Shown here: piece after piece, positions 11,646-24,013 of the stretch
How the letters are laid out: each line of letters starts with the position of its first letter
How positions within the stretch are numbered: position 1 is the first letter of the stretch
Source: Triticum aestivum
Lineage: Eukaryota; Streptophyta; Magnoliopsida; Poales; Poaceae
DNA: 64,000 bases
NCBI RefSeq assembly: GCF_018294505.1
Contig: NC_057802.1
Coordinates: 315,240,821-315,304,820, forward strand
Direction: 5' to 3'
Translations under genes and position numbers: made by a program
Notes under the pieces: model-generated
Told to the model about the DNA's origin: nothing
The model's input: the letters and a program-made list of their open reading frames with translations, nothing else
The model's database searches: none

Positions 11646-12562
11646 TCATCCCAGGTATTGCGGTGGGAAGAGAAGAGGGCGGAAGGTGCGCATCAGCGAA
11701 TGCCACCCCAACCCCGTCAGGACCTGCCAAGCGCAGCCTGACAAGATCGGGAGTGGCAAGGCTGCGAAGGAGGAAGATGGAGGGAGCACCCCGGCGGTCC
11801 CCTGGTCACCACCTCCGGGACCAGTCAGAAGCTCCAGCACAGGCACCGGTAGGGAAGGCCGTCGGAGCTTAGCTGAAAGACTGCTGGAGGAGGCAAAAGC
11901 GCCATTAGGGCAATCTGTTCCCCAGCAACCGGGAAAACGGTGATGACGGTGCTGGGGAAGGGGGGCAGAAAGATGAGGGAGCAGGTTGCCAGTATGAGAT
12001 GAACGCATCGATGCTATCGTACTCTGGACTGGCGGCCTGCCTCCTGCCTTCTCCGTCTTCCCTAGCTTCATCTTCATCAACACCTCTCCAGAGAAGCGCT
12101 AGGACCCCAACCCAATGCCTTCCCTAGAGAAGCAGCCGAAAGCCAAGACGGCCATGGGGCTCGAGGCACGCCGCTCCCCACCTTGGCGGGCAGGAGGGTG
12201 CGCCTCCCTTCAGCATCAGCCCCAGATCCACCGGAGGGGGCAGTGCTGGGATTACCAACGATCCCCAGCCCTGCCTCCCGGGCGAATGACGAGGATGCCA
12301 AGAACCTGGTCGCCGAGCCAGCAAGCGGCAGCAGGCCAAGGCAAGATGCCGCCTTACCTGACGGACGCCCTACCGCGGCAGAAGAGACAAGCATTTCCCC
12401 GCAATGGGGAAGCTTGATATCTCCCGCACCACAGGTGGCTCATTCACCGCGTCTTCTTCGAGAATGGACCAGACTCACTCCCCAAGCACCAATACGAGCA
12501 CTTGGTGTCGTCGACCCAGGGCTACTGCCTGGGGCCTGGCCCCAGGTCCTTCTCCTTAGCAT
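11646..12562 (-). pseudogene. Antisense ORF in the 3' region of the Gypsy element
   Basis: On the minus strand a frame opens at ATG 12562 and runs to 12077 with one in-frame stop at 12440. The next open stretch (12083 to 11646) is in another frame. The predicted protein is Ala/Ser/Pro/Gly-rich with no domain I recognise. A good TATA box lies about 70 bp upstream on the same strand. Tat-lineage elements such as Grande are known to carry an antisense gene between pol and the 3' LTR, so this is probably its decayed relative. High GC content alone could also leave such frames open, so confidence is modest. Confidence 0.4.
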
Positions 12563-12631
12563 AGTTAGGAGAAGGCAGAAGATGGAGGAGAAAGGATGTG
12601 AGGATGAATGCCTCCGCTCTTCCCCCGCCCT

Positions 12632-12641
12632 CCTTTTATAG
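12632..12641 (-). promoter_or_regulatory. TATA box facing the antisense ORF
   Basis: The minus strand reads CCTATAAAAGGAGG, a near-consensus plant TATA box, about 70-80 bp upstream of the antisense ATG at 12562. It points away from the element's own LTR promoter. Confidence 0.5.
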
Positions 12642-12644
12642 GCA

Positions 12645-13966
12645 GGTCGGAGAGAGAGCCGCTCCCTCAATGGGCGACCGCCACCTCCTCCACCAATTCA
12701 AGAAGACAGGGCCCTCGCCTTGATGCTCTTCCGCACCATGCGCCTCCGTTACCTACCCCGTGCGATGCATGCCGCATACATGGCTGAGGATAAGGGCGTG
12801 GTAGGAAGAGTGAATTGGCATTTACCCCCCTGTGCGTTGAAGTCATTCAGGCCATTACAAGAATGGCCCCATCACGATTGGCTGTATGTGACGTGCGGGA
12901 AAAAAGGAAACTGGCCCGGGCTCAAGATTAATGAAGAAGCAAAGAAGATCTCAAGGGGCCAACCTCTTCCACGCCCCTGCCTGTGCACTTATTAATTAGG
13001 GCCTACCCCGACGATGCCTGGCAGCGCGTTCAGGCCAGGCCCGAGGGCTTCTATCGGAGCAACAAACCCTGGGTCCGTTTCCCAGACTATGCACAGGCAC
13101 GAGAACAAGATTACAACACCAAGGTCAGAATGGAGCACAAGGGATCAGTTCTCCGAAGGACCAACGTGCAGCATAAGAAGATCAAGACTAGCCAGAGAAG
13201 CAAGATATCGCTAAGCGAAAAGCCTCCCTTGCCGGGCAGGCGAGCCTGGCAACGATGAGGTCACCCCGGAAACAAGCCTTCAGGACGTCTCGGTAGGCCT
13301 GCCGGGGCCTATGGAGGCAGAACCACCTCACCACACCACCTCATCACAACGCACGTCATCGATCAGTGCGGTGTCAAGCTCCAAAGTGATTAAGTGGCTG
13401 CTATTCGCCACATGGCAACCACCTCCTACAAGAAATGCCTCCAAGCGACACTCGTCCTCCATGTGTCGAGCGAGCAGGCGCGAAGCTGGCAAAACAGCCC
13501 GGGAGGACGTGCCGGGCAAGCTACGATGTGACGTTGAGCGACGCATTTAATGTGCCCTGTCAGCCTGCAGGGTTATGTACGATAGCGCCATTTGCTATCT
13601 TATCAGTGCATTATGACTGATTTGCCACTGTGGTGACCCCATTGTCTATAAAAGGAGGCCCAAGGAAACCGTAGAAAGGGTTGGCTAATCCACCCCTTCA
13701 CACATTCATACGCGTGTAGCCGTTCTTGCCTTGAGGTAGCCCTGCTGGGCAAAGCGGGTTGTGCTCACCACCATTTTCCCACCATCAATCCACCAAAGCA
13801 GGAGTAGGGTTTTACGCCTCACGGTGGCCCGAACCTAGGTAAAGACTGCCCGTGTGGTCTCTGCCGTGCTGTTCGACGCCCCTCTGCTCTTTGTGCAATG
13901 TGCCATCCCCTCGCCCAACCAGCAAGGGACTCTTGGTCCCGTAGGTGGCCGTGGTTTCCCACGACA
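12645..13966 (+). repeat. Gypsy 3' noncoding region and LTR right part
   Basis: The right end (GGTTTCCCACGACA, ending 13966) and a TATA box TATAAAAGG at 13647-13655, about 310 bp before it, mark an LTR with its promoter on the plus strand. The left LTR boundary cannot be fixed without the other LTR. No coding sequence is seen. Confidence 0.5.
13647..13655 (+). promoter_or_regulatory. TATA box of the Gypsy LTR
   Basis: GTCTATAAAAGGAGG lies about 310 bp before the LTR end, leaving room for the R and U5 regions. The orientation agrees with integrase on the plus strand. Confidence 0.6.
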
Positions 13967-15482
13967 CTCAGTTAGAGAACCAAGGTATCATTACAGTAGG
14001 AGACAACGCACAAATCACCAATACCTACACAAACAATCAAACAACTTGCACCGAACGAGATAAAGGGGTTGTCAATCCCTTCATGGTTACTTGCAAAAGT
14101 GAGATCTGATAGAGATAGATGAAACTAAACAAACGATTAAGTAAATATTTTTGGGTTTTTTTGGTTTATAGATCGGAAAGTAAAAGATTGCAAAATAGTA
14201 GATCAGAAACTTATATGATGGAAAATAGTAGATCGGAAACTTATATGATGGAAAATAGACCCCGGGGCCATAGGTTTCACTAGAGGCTTATCTCAAGATA
14301 GCAAATAATATGGTGGGTGAACAAATTACTGTCGAGCAATTGATAGAAAAGCGCAAAGTTATGACAATATCTAAGGTAATGATTATGAAATATAGGCATC
14401 ACGTCCGTGTCAACTAGACCGAAACGATTCTGCATCTACTGTTACTCCACACATCGACCGACTCCTGCCTGCATCTAGGGTATTAAGTTAATGAAGAACA
14501 GAGTAACGCATTAAGTAAAATGACATGATGTAGAGGAATAAATTCAAGCAATATGATCTAAACCCCATCTTTTTATCCTCGATGGCAACAATACAATACG
14601 TGCCTTTCTTCCCCTACTGTCACCGGGAAAGGACACCACAAGATTGAACCCAAAGCTAAGCATGTCTCCCACTGCAAGAAAAACCAATCTAGTTGGCCAA
14701 ACCAAACTGATAGTTTGAAGAGAATTACAAAGATAGCAAATCATGCATATAAGAATTCAGAGAAGATTCAAATAATAGTCATAGATAAGTTGATCATAAA
14801 TCCACAATTCATAGGATCTCAACAAACACACCGCAAAAGAAGATTACATCGGATAGATCTCCAAGAACATCAAGGAGAACATGGTATTGAGAATCAACGA
14901 GAGAGAAGAAGCCATCTAGCTACTAGCTATGGACCTGTAGGTCTGTGGTAAACTACTCACGCTTAATCAGAAGGGCAATAGAGTTGATGTAGAAGCCCTT
15001 CGTGATCGAATCCCCCTCCGGTAGGATGCCGGAAAAGGCCCCAAGATGGCATCTCACAGGAACAGAAGGTTGCGGCGGTGGAAAAGTGTTTACGTGGATG
15101 CTTCTGGTGGTTTGGGAATATATGTGAATATATAGGCCGAAGAATTAGGTCAGGGGTGTCACGAGGGGCCCACAAGGTAGGGGCGCGCCCTCCCCCCTTG
15201 TGGCCGCCTCGTGGCTCTTCTGACTTGATCTCCAAGTCTACTAGGTGTCTTCTGGTCCAAGAAAACATCGCGAAGGTTTTATTCCGTTTGGACTCCGTTT
15301 GGTATTCCTTTTCTATGAAACTCAAAAACAAGGAAAAAACAGGAACTGGCACTGGGCTCTTGGTTAATAAGTTAGTCCCAAAAATAATATAAAATAGCAT
15401 ATTAATGCATATAAAACATCCAAACAGATAATATAATATCATGGAACAATAAAAAAATTATAGATACGTTGGAGATGTATCA
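13967..15482 (-). repeat. 3' LTR of the Athila-like element, truncated
   Basis: The minus strand starts TGATACATCTCCAACG at 15482, preceded by the polypurine-like AAGCTTGGGTATGTT. It runs to ...GTTCTCTAACTGAG at 13967, where the intact relative continues for about 80 bp more. A short internal duplication (GATCGGAAACTTATATGATG) lies near 14200-14250. Confidence 0.85.
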
Positions 15483-18276
15483 AACATACCCAAGCTTAAT
15501 TCCTACTCGTCCTCGAGTAGGTAAATGATAAAAGCGGAATTTTTGATGTGGAATGCTACCTAACATATTTATCCATGTAATTTTTCTTTATTGTGGCATG
15601 AATGTTCAGATCCATAAGATTCAAAACAAAAGTTTAATATTGACATAAAAACAATAATACTTCAAGCATACTAACAGGGCAATTATGTCTTCTCAAAATA
15701 ACATGGCCAAAAAAGCTTATCCCTACAAAATCATATAGTCTGGCTATGCTCCATCTTCATCACACAAAATATTCAAATCATGCATAACCCCAATGACAAG
15801 CCAAGCAATTGTTTCATACTTTTGATGTTCTCAAACTTTTTCAACTTTCATGCAACACATGAGTGTGAGCCATGGACATAGCACTATAGGTGGAATGGAA
15901 TATCGTGATTGTGGAGAAGACAAAAAGAAGGAGATAGTATCACATCAACTAGGCATATCAACGGGCTATGGAGATGCCCATCAATAGATATCAATGTGAG
16001 TGAGTAGGGATTGCCATGCAACGGATGCACTAGAGCTTTAAGTGTATGAAAGCTCAACCAAAGAAACTAAGTGGGTGTGCATCCAACTTGCTTGCTCACG
16101 AAGACCTAGGGCAATTTTGAGGAAGCCCATCATTGAAATATACAAGCCAAGTTCTATAACGCAAAATTCCAACTAGTATATGAAAGTGACAACATAGGAG
16201 ACTCTCTATCATGAAGATCATGGTGCTACTTTGAAGCACAAGTGTGGTAAAAGGATAGTAGCATTGTCCCTTCTCTCTTTTTGTCACATTTTTTTTATTT
16301 TTTATTTATGCCTTTTCTCTTTTTTTTATGGCCTCTTTTTTTATTTCCGTCCAGAGTCTCATCCCGACTTGTGGGGGAATCATAGTCTCCATCATCATTT
16401 CCTCACATGGGACAATGCTTTAATAATGAAGATCATCACACTTTTATTTACTTACAACTCAAGAATTACAACTCGATACTTAGAACAAAATATGACTCTA
16501 TATGAATGCCTCCGGTGGTGTACCGGGATGTGCAATGAATCAAGAGTGACATGTATGAAATAATTACGAACGATGGCTTTGCCACAAATAAGATGTCAAT
16601 TACGTGATCATGCAAAGCAATATGACAATGATGAAGCATGTCAAAATAAACGGAACGGTGGAAAGTTGCATGGAAATATATCTAGGAATGGCTATGGAAA
16701 TGCCATAATAGGTAGGTATGGTGGCTGTTTTGAGGAAGGTATATGGTGGGTGTATGGTACCGGCGAAAGTTGTGCGGCACTAGAGAGGCTAGCAATGGTG
16801 GAAGGGTGAGAGTGCGTATAATCCATGGACTCAACATTAGTCATAAAGAACTCACATACTTATTGCAAAAATATATTAGTTACCAAAACGAAGTACTACG
16901 CGCATGCTCCTAGGGGGATAGATTGTTAGGAAAATACCATCGCTCGTCCCCGACCGCCACTCATAAGGAAGACAATCAATAAATAAATCATGCTCCGACT
17001 TCATCACATAACGGTTCACCATACGTGCATGCTACGGGAATCACAAACTTTAACACAAGTATTTCTACAATTCAAAATTACTCACTAGCATGACTCTAAT
17101 ATCACCATCTTTATATCTCAAAACAATCATAAGGAATCAAACTTCTCATAGTATTCAATGCACTTTATATGAAAGTTTTTATTATATCCCTCTTGGATGC
17201 CTATCATATTACGACTAAATTTATAACCAAAGAAAATTACCATGCTGTTTATAGACTCTCAAAATAATATAAGTGAAGCATGATAGCTCAATAATTACTA
17301 TAAAATAAAGCCACCGCCGTGCTCTAAAAAGATATAAGTGAAGCACATAGAGTATTCTAATAAATCACGATTCATGTGTGTCCCTCACAAAAGGTGTGTA
17401 CAGCAAGGATGATTGTGGCAAACTAAAAAGTAAAGACTCATATAATACAAGACACTCCAAGCAAAACACATATCATGTGGTGAATAAAAATATAGCCTCA
17501 AGTAAAGTTACTGGTAGATGAAGACGAAAGATGGGATGCCTTCCGGGGCATCTCCAAGCTTAGGCTCTTGGTTGTGCTTGAATATTACCTTGGGGTGCCT
17601 TGGGCATCCCCAAGCTTAGGCTCTTGCCACTCCTTATTACATAGTCCATCGAATCCTTACCCAAAACTTGAAAACTTCACAACACAAAACTCAACAGAAA
17701 GTCTCATAACCTCCGTTAGTATAAGAAAATAAATCACCACTTTTGGTACTGTTGTGAACTGATTCTTTATTTATATTGGTGTAATATCTACTGTATTATA
17801 ACTTTTCACGGTTCATACCCCCCGATACTACCCATAGATTCATCAAAATAAGCAAACAACACATAGAAAACAGAATCTGTCAAAAACAGAACAATCTGTA
17901 GTAATCTGTAACTCTCGAATACTTCTGTAACTCCAAAAATTCTGAAAACTTAGGTCAACCTGAGTAATTTTTTATTAATCTTCTGCAAAAAGAATCAGTA
18001 TTTTATCGCGCTTCTGTTAAAAATGAGAATTGTTTTCCTGAGCGCAAAAGTTTCTGTTTTTCAGCAAGATCAAATCAACTATCACCGTAAGCCATCCCAA
18101 AGGTCTTACTTGGTACAAACACTAATTAAAACACAAAGCCACATCTAACCAGAGACTAGATGAATTATTTAAAGAAAAACAGAACCAAAAAGCAAAGAAC
18201 AAAAATAAAATTGGGTTGCCTCCCAACAAGCACTATTGTTTAACGCCCTTAGCTAGGCATAAAAACACAAATAGAT
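15483..18276 (-). other. Athila-like 3' internal noncoding region
   Basis: This stretch is colinear, in reverse orientation, with 41099-43927 of the second Athila-like element. It includes AGCTTGGGGATGCC-like repeats (about 17550 and 17610), the hairpin TTGGGAGGCAACCCAA near 18220, and a T-rich run. I see no coding sequence. Confidence 0.75.
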
Positions 18277-19093
18277 CTAGGTATAATCGTAGTAATGATA
18301 AGGAAAATGTAGAAAACTCATCTCATACTCCCTTCGTTCAGCAACAAGTTTTCTTTGTGGTAAGCAAAAGTAATCAAAAGGGCTAAATTCAATGGGATAA
18401 AGATCCCCAAGATCAAGCTCGGGAGGAATTGGTTCCTCCTTCGGCCCCTCATATTGTATGACCGACTCATCATTGTAAGTGTTCTTTTGGCAAAAATTTA
18501 TGAGCTTGTGTCCAAGAGAGAAACCCAATCCATTGTTTTTTATAGAAAAATTATCATTAACTTCAGAAATCTGATCAACTAAAACATCGGTAGGGACCCT
18601 CTTTCTTAAAATTTCATTATAAGCAACATGATCTAGAGATCGTAAATGCATTATGTCCTCTTGGTTAAAGAGAATTCCCTCTATGGGAGGACGAACACCA
18701 TCTACTTTATAATGCGCAAAAATTTCACTAGCTTCTTTCATAATAAATCTAAACTCATGGGCTAGGAATATAGTGGCGGCTCGCTTAACAAAAGAATGCT
18801 CAATATTAGAAAACTCTAGAAAAATCCTTTGTATGGATGGATGCATATGAACAAATTGTCTTTCAAGTTCAACCACGAGCAAAGATATAGCATCCGCAAG
18901 ACTACTAGTTTATGGAGAATAGATCCACCTAACATGGGTAGCGCGCCGGCACAAGTAAAGAAATTTTGAATAACCCCTTTTCCAATAATATTGCAGCTAC
19001 CTATGCGAAGTTTTTTAGTGTGCAAGATAGTAGATTCTTCATGAGGATTAGTATTAGCAAAAGCATCAAAGTTTCCCCCACCATTACTACTAT
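18277..19093 (-). pseudogene. Athila-like gag-type ORF, frameshifted
   Basis: An open frame of about 200 residues (18882 to 18277) is preceded in another frame by RIGSCNIIGKGVIQNFFTCA and GALPMLGGSILHKL, showing one indel near 18910. I recognise the frame (ERQFVHMHPSIQRIFLEFSN, EGILFNQEDIMHLRSLDH, EFSPFDYFCLPQRK) as an ORF carried by Triticeae Athila-group elements, but I cannot name a domain. It probably belongs to gag. It is directly followed by the 3' noncoding region with no protease or polymerase between, so the element is a non-autonomous form. The 5' end is cut by the CACTA insertion at 19094. Confidence 0.6.
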
Positions 19094-20192
19094 CACGGGT
19101 ACGCGTCGGTGCTATACAAACAGTTTTTAACCCCTTTCCGCGGCGGCAATTGGGACCATCGCCAAGTGAGTGTGGGAGATAGGGTGTCCTTCCCACATGA
19201 CCCAGAAACCGTCGGGGATATGGAGCAGTGATCCAGAGGCCTTCCAAAATGTAATCATGTGCGATGCAGCATACACTAAATTCTTTTGCACATGTGGTAT
19301 CGGTGATTAAACGTTTCTAATGACGAAGTGAAACCATACGGTCTGTCGTAATGAACCATTTGGGAAATAGTATGTAAGGCACACGGGCCAACATATGAAC
19401 TGTGTGCAATTTGTTACCCATCGCACATGAGTTTTCCGCGTAAACCGTCTACCATGCTAGACTCCATCGCACACGTTTGCCAACAATTACCGTCTGTGAT
19501 AATGTTCTATCACAAACGGTTCAGGAGCCCCTTCGCACACATACAAGTGCTACAGACCATTTGTGATTTGTTGGGTATCACCGACGGTTGCCGCAAGAGT
19601 GACGTGTGCTTTTCGTTTGGGATCCCAGACGTTTCCTGAAAAAATTACGACTGTGATTGTATTTTAAATTGGGCACGGTTTACTCCCAGTTCTCGTGTGC
19701 GATAACGTGATATCACAAACGGTTCCGGAGACCCTACGCACACGTAGTAGCGCTGCAAATCGTTTGCGATCTGCTGTGTATCACCGACGGTTCCGCTACG
19801 ATTGACGTATGCTTTCCGATGTGGATCACACACACACACTCATTTAGTTGAACCATGTGCGGAGCAATTGCCAGGTTAAAACAAAAATATCCCATTTTGA
19901 GTCGGCACACAAAAAGCAAATTCTCCACAATATCAATTGAACAAATAAACAAAAATATCCCATTTTGAATTGGCACGCAAAAAGCAAATTCGCCACAATA
20001 TTCAATTAAACAAATAGTGTCCACAAGAAGAACATTCATTAGATTTCGCAACAACTGCAATTGAACATATGGTAGCTAAATTCCAATGAGTTGTCCACAC
20101 ATATATGCATTACATAATTAATCATAGTGTATGAAAATACGAAGACCTCATCAGATGGAAAACAATGGATCCATGCGTTATATGTTTAGCGG
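19094..20192. repeat. CACTA terminal and subterminal repeat region (type C end)
   Basis: About 900 bp carry dispersed short motifs of the forms ATCACAAACGGTT and GCACACGG in both orientations, the usual subterminal sites bound by TNPA in CACTA elements. A tandem duplication of about 70 bp sits at 19880-20012 (units containing ATATCCCATTTTGA and AAAAAGCAAATTC). The element tip reads CACGG where related ends read CACTA, so this end may no longer be cleavable. Confidence 0.75.
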
Positions 20193-23100
20193 CTAACTCT
20201 TACTCAATGTTTCAGGAGAAGGCATGCTAAAATCTTCATTATCACCAGTGGGATTGATGTAGTGATCCAAGAAGAAGTTGCTGATAAATCTCCGAACCAT
20301 CAGCAATTCACCAGCCGGGAGCGGATCAGGGGTCCTCGGTTTTAAGATGAGCTGCAGTATTTTTAAGATCAGAATGTGCCATATGAGTGGAGTAGAAGAT
20401 ATTAATTAAGATAGACTTACTGGTACTAATTCGCGAGGATCGTCACAACTATCAGCAGATTTGCAGATGGAGATCATGTGTCTGCAAACATAGTATCCAC
20501 AAAGGTTGGTCCCTACTTCTTGCTGAGGACACTGAATTTTTTTGTACAAAATTAGTCATGTATTTGTCCTGTTAGGAACAACCTAATCGGTGTTAGATGT
20601 ATTATTTTTTCTTTGGAGAAAATAGAAAGAGGTTTATTTAGAAGCTTGAACATTTGACTAGCGTAAGGAAAGGTATTTGCAGACTATTGGAGAAATTTTC
20701 TGAAAATAACGTATTTCGGTGTGTTACCAGAGAAACGATCTCGTGCTACATAGGTAGTTCCCTCTTGAACAGGTTCCATGGTTTAGTTTTCCACAATGCG
20801 AGCACACTGTAAATGATGATGAATTTTGACAACATCAATTATTGAACTAGATATGAATGCAAATTAATTTTAACATCATAGAATTCAGTACATATCCATG
20901 AATTGTTGAAGATACGTCAGATCCTGAGTGTTTGTTGCTTTGAGAGAATCGACGTAGTAAACTGTGTTCTTGTTTCGAACAATGAATACCAATATCCAGT
21001 GATCGCTACATATTAAGAAAGCCATGAACTTACGAATTATGTCGAAATCTGAAAGACAATAAGTGTATGCGTGGTTGTTTACTTGACTTACCGTTCATGA
21101 TATGGCCAGAGAAATGATTCTGCATGGGACGTGTTTTCGAAGAGATGGACGACCGTGTTAATGGCCCATTCCCGTAGGTCCTTACCATGTATTGTGGTGC
21201 CATTTGCTAATTCAGGATGTATAAAATACACACCCTCCCTTTTTCTTCTCTGCGCGTTCAATCCCCTGAGAGGAATAAAATGCAGTTAGCTCTTTATCAT
21301 TTACAGCCTTGTATGGAGAAGTTGATCAGAGTTTGTTAAGTACTTACAAAATCAGGCATCTAACAAGAGTGGCATCGAGTACGTTGAAGTTGAAGAAGAG
21401 ATGTAAGTCCTCGAAACTCACATGGATGGAACCAGCATCGTGTCGGAAATGATCTCTATTGTAGTGGACTAGCAAACCATGAAGACCTGCTGACATTTGA
21501 TCCATGCAATATTCATGTAACTCGCGACAACTGGAGCTGCACTCATCAAAGTATTCGCCAACAAGAAATGGCTGGGCATGGACGTAATTGTGTACTTCAA
21601 GTACGTCTGCTTTACTTTTAGCAAGCAACAAACGTACTTCTTCATCATCCATGGCGTCAGAAATAATATTACTCCCCGATTCGAACAAGCTGTTGTTAAT
21701 TTGGTTCTGGGTGATGAGTGCTTTAAGTAAGAGGCAATCATTCTCTTTCCTCTTCACGCTCCCACTGCGCTTCCTCCTGGTCGTGGGTGTAGCCTTTTTG
21801 GCCACTTCCTTCTTGGTATTTGAAGCATTTCTGGCAGAACGTCTGGTTGCCTACAAGGTAGACTGCCGAGCAGACGGTGAAGCTTGGACGAACTGCTTAG
21901 CAGACGGTTTATCTATGTCGGACCACTGAGCTAGCGGTGTTGCTGGGACGGACTGCTGGGCCGTAGGAGCAGAGGCATCGGACTGCTGACCATGCGTTGA
22001 AGCTATGTCGGGTTTCTGCACAGGTGGTGCCAACTTGTCGGTGTGCTGAGGAGGCCGTGCCAACGCGTTGGTTTGCTGAGCAGGAAGTGCTGATGCATTG
22101 GTATGCTGATCACGCGACTGCAGATCGATGGACTGATGAGCAATCGGTTCTGGACCTACAGACTGCTTAGTAGGCGGTTCCGAAGCATCAGACTTCTTAG
22201 CAGTCTGTTCCACCAGGTTGGTCTGTTGAGCATGTGCTGCAGCTGGTTCTCCCCTCGCTCCTTCAACGGCCGGCATCTGAACCGGTGGTGCATCTTCAGC
22301 AGTTGTAGGCCTTGCCACTGGCTGCTTTGGGGCGGAGGATGACATGGCCTGTACGGCATAAAGTCGGCCCGGCTGATCACAGGTTGATGCATCAGCCCGC
22401 GAGAGCTGCTGTGACAAGGAGAGCGTCACCGGTTGAGGGGCGACAGTGGTTGCTCTTGGCGGGGCTTCAGGGATCTCATCGATGAACTCTATTTCCTTTC
22501 GTGGCCATTGGATGTGATGTAACAGTGTTTCTCCCAAGGTCCTTTGCTCATCGAAGTCACCTAGGATATTCTTCAGGGCAAATTCATTGAATTCAGGCTT
22601 TACTTCAGTCACGTAGCACTTCACACAGCCCGACTTCAATGGCACATTGTCCAAGAAGCGGCCATCTTCCAAGAAGGGTGGGCAAACCCAGGATGTTGCA
22701 CATTTTAATGTACATACATAATGTGTAAGCATGCCCTCCAGTCTGTATTTCATTCCAGATAGATCAGATATAGCATCATCACGAGCAGCTGCAGTCTTAG
22801 TGTCGCTGGGGTCAGCTGATGCACAACTACTCTTGTGCAGTGTTGTCGCGCAATAAGCAACATCCTCCATGCCCGCCTCCCCTCCCATCTGCTGGCTATC
22901 TGTCAATGTTAGAGTCTTATGCATCATCATTGACTCCTCAACATCCTTTCAAACAGCCGGATAAATCTCCTTCCTCAACCTTTCATACAGTGCATTATGC
23001 TTCATTTCAATCCTCGCTTTTTTCATGCTAAGCCTCTCTTCTTTGCTGAGTGTGAAAGCCCTCTTGTGCGGGACATTAACACCTATAGCCCTTGCACGGA

Positions 23101-24013
23101 CAAGGGGCTCTTTTGTTTCCAGAGCAATGGACAGAATGTCACATGGCCCTGAGTTCCTGTAGAACCTTCCAGGGATCTTGGAAGCCTCTAACATCACATC
23201 ATATAGTTTGGCGTCACGTGAGTTTTCAAAGTAATAAGTTACATCATCACGCCTCTTTGCACGTGCCCGCAAGTAGTCTCTGGCGCGTTCGCCCCTGATT
23301 TCACTAAAGGCAGGATTCCCACCCGCCGCTACTGCTTCTTTGTCCTCCTGTTCCCATATCAGTTTCATGCCGTAGTATCCTGCCACACCCATATGGTGGG
23401 GTTGTATGTTCTTCTTCTGAAGTTTCGATTGCTTTAAACTCTTCTCAGCAAACTCTTTAGTTGCCCTAACCCTTTTGAATTCTGCCCAGTCTGCCTTTAT
23501 AATTTGGGGGTATGCAGGGATTGGGTCCTTGCCTTCACTCAAGTACTTCTTGTACAGCACGTGCTTCCAGTTTCTCCAAGCATCCCTAGCCTTCTTCAGT
23601 GTAGCGTGTTCCACCTGCATTCTCCACTGCTCTGGAACGTTGAAGTGATCCATGATCTCCCGGACTATCCTTCGCCGTGTTTCTGTGTCAGCCTTCCGAA
23701 ACCCCGGCAGATTAATGTTGAGCCTTGCCCTGCCAACAAATCCACACACACTCCTGAACCTCGTGCGTGCTTTATCTGGTTTAGTTGGAGCCCAAGACTT
23801 TAAATCAATCTCGGTTACTTCATATACACCTTTAGGCTGGTGTGTGGGCTTCCTTGGAGCGTTCCTCCGTGTCCTGACCGGAAGGGTAATTGCTGCAGCT
23901 CTATCCCGTTCAAGATTACTTGATCCCTCACAATCTGCTGAAGACCTAGGGTTGACCGAATTAGATGAAGATACATCGCCTGAAGCTTGAGTGTTGTCGC
24001 TGCTACTCGGCAT
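20193..24013 (-). pseudogene. TNPA-like transposon protein fused to a Ulp1-type cysteine protease
   Basis: One minus-strand frame runs from ATG 24013 to 21348, broken only by TGA at 22949 and TAG at 21851 (probable CGA and CAG codons). The N-terminal 350 residues resemble the plant En/Spm Transposase_24 region (LNINLPGFRKADTETRRRIV, WRNWKHVLYKKYL). A Gln/Ala/Pro-rich region of about 12-residue imperfect repeats follows, then a basic stretch and VSFEDLHLFFNFNVLDATLV, typical of the Ulp1-like C-terminus of CACTA ORFs. Short downstream exons carry a complete C48-type triad: His in DHWILVF (about 21000), Asp in YYVDSL (about 20950), and Cys in NLCGYYVC (about 20500) after CPQQ. The last exon ends at 20193. 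A splice acceptor lies just before the ATG, implying a 5' UTR intron. Splicing around 21048 requires a 1-nt indel, so the gene is probably dead. Confidence 0.75.

Larger units (their letters stand above)
8105..13966 (+). mobile_element. Ty3/Gypsy retrotransposon, Tat-like, 3' half, interrupted
   Basis: Plus-strand integrase (8189-8661, resuming at 10181) is followed by a long 3' noncoding part with an antisense ORF and an LTR end at 13966 (TTTCCCACGACA). Integrase motifs, the GAEAVIP stretch, and a long 3' region with an antisense ORF fit the Tat lineage. The 5' half lies left of the Copia insertion, outside the window. The right end abuts an Athila LTR at 13967; CTCAG at 13967-13971 is the probable target duplication, its partner being off-window. 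Confidence 0.75.
13967..19093 (-). mobile_element. Athila-like Gypsy element, partial, minus strand
   Basis: It consists of a 3' LTR (15482 to 13967), a noncoding internal stretch, and a gag-like ORF at 18277-19093. The LTR and 3' internal region match those of the complete Athila-like element at 34961-45515. On the left, about 80 bp of the LTR is cut away where the Tat-like Gypsy inserted. On the right it is interrupted at 19094 by the outer CACTA element. The missing 5' part should lie beyond the right window edge. Confidence 0.8.

Noticed and set aside
12983..13258. Open frames MHLLIRAYPDDAW... in the Gypsy 3' region
   Set aside because: Short, overlapping, no recognised domain, and within or next to the LTR.
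18816..19247. ORF spanning the Athila/CACTA junction
   Set aside because: Its first 50 codons are CACTA terminal sequence read in reverse; only the part below 19094 is Athila-like gag.
19880..20012. Short direct repeats considered as a CRISPR-like or regulatory array
   Set aside because: Just two copies, in a plant transposon subterminal region; CRISPR arrays do not occur in plant nuclear DNA.
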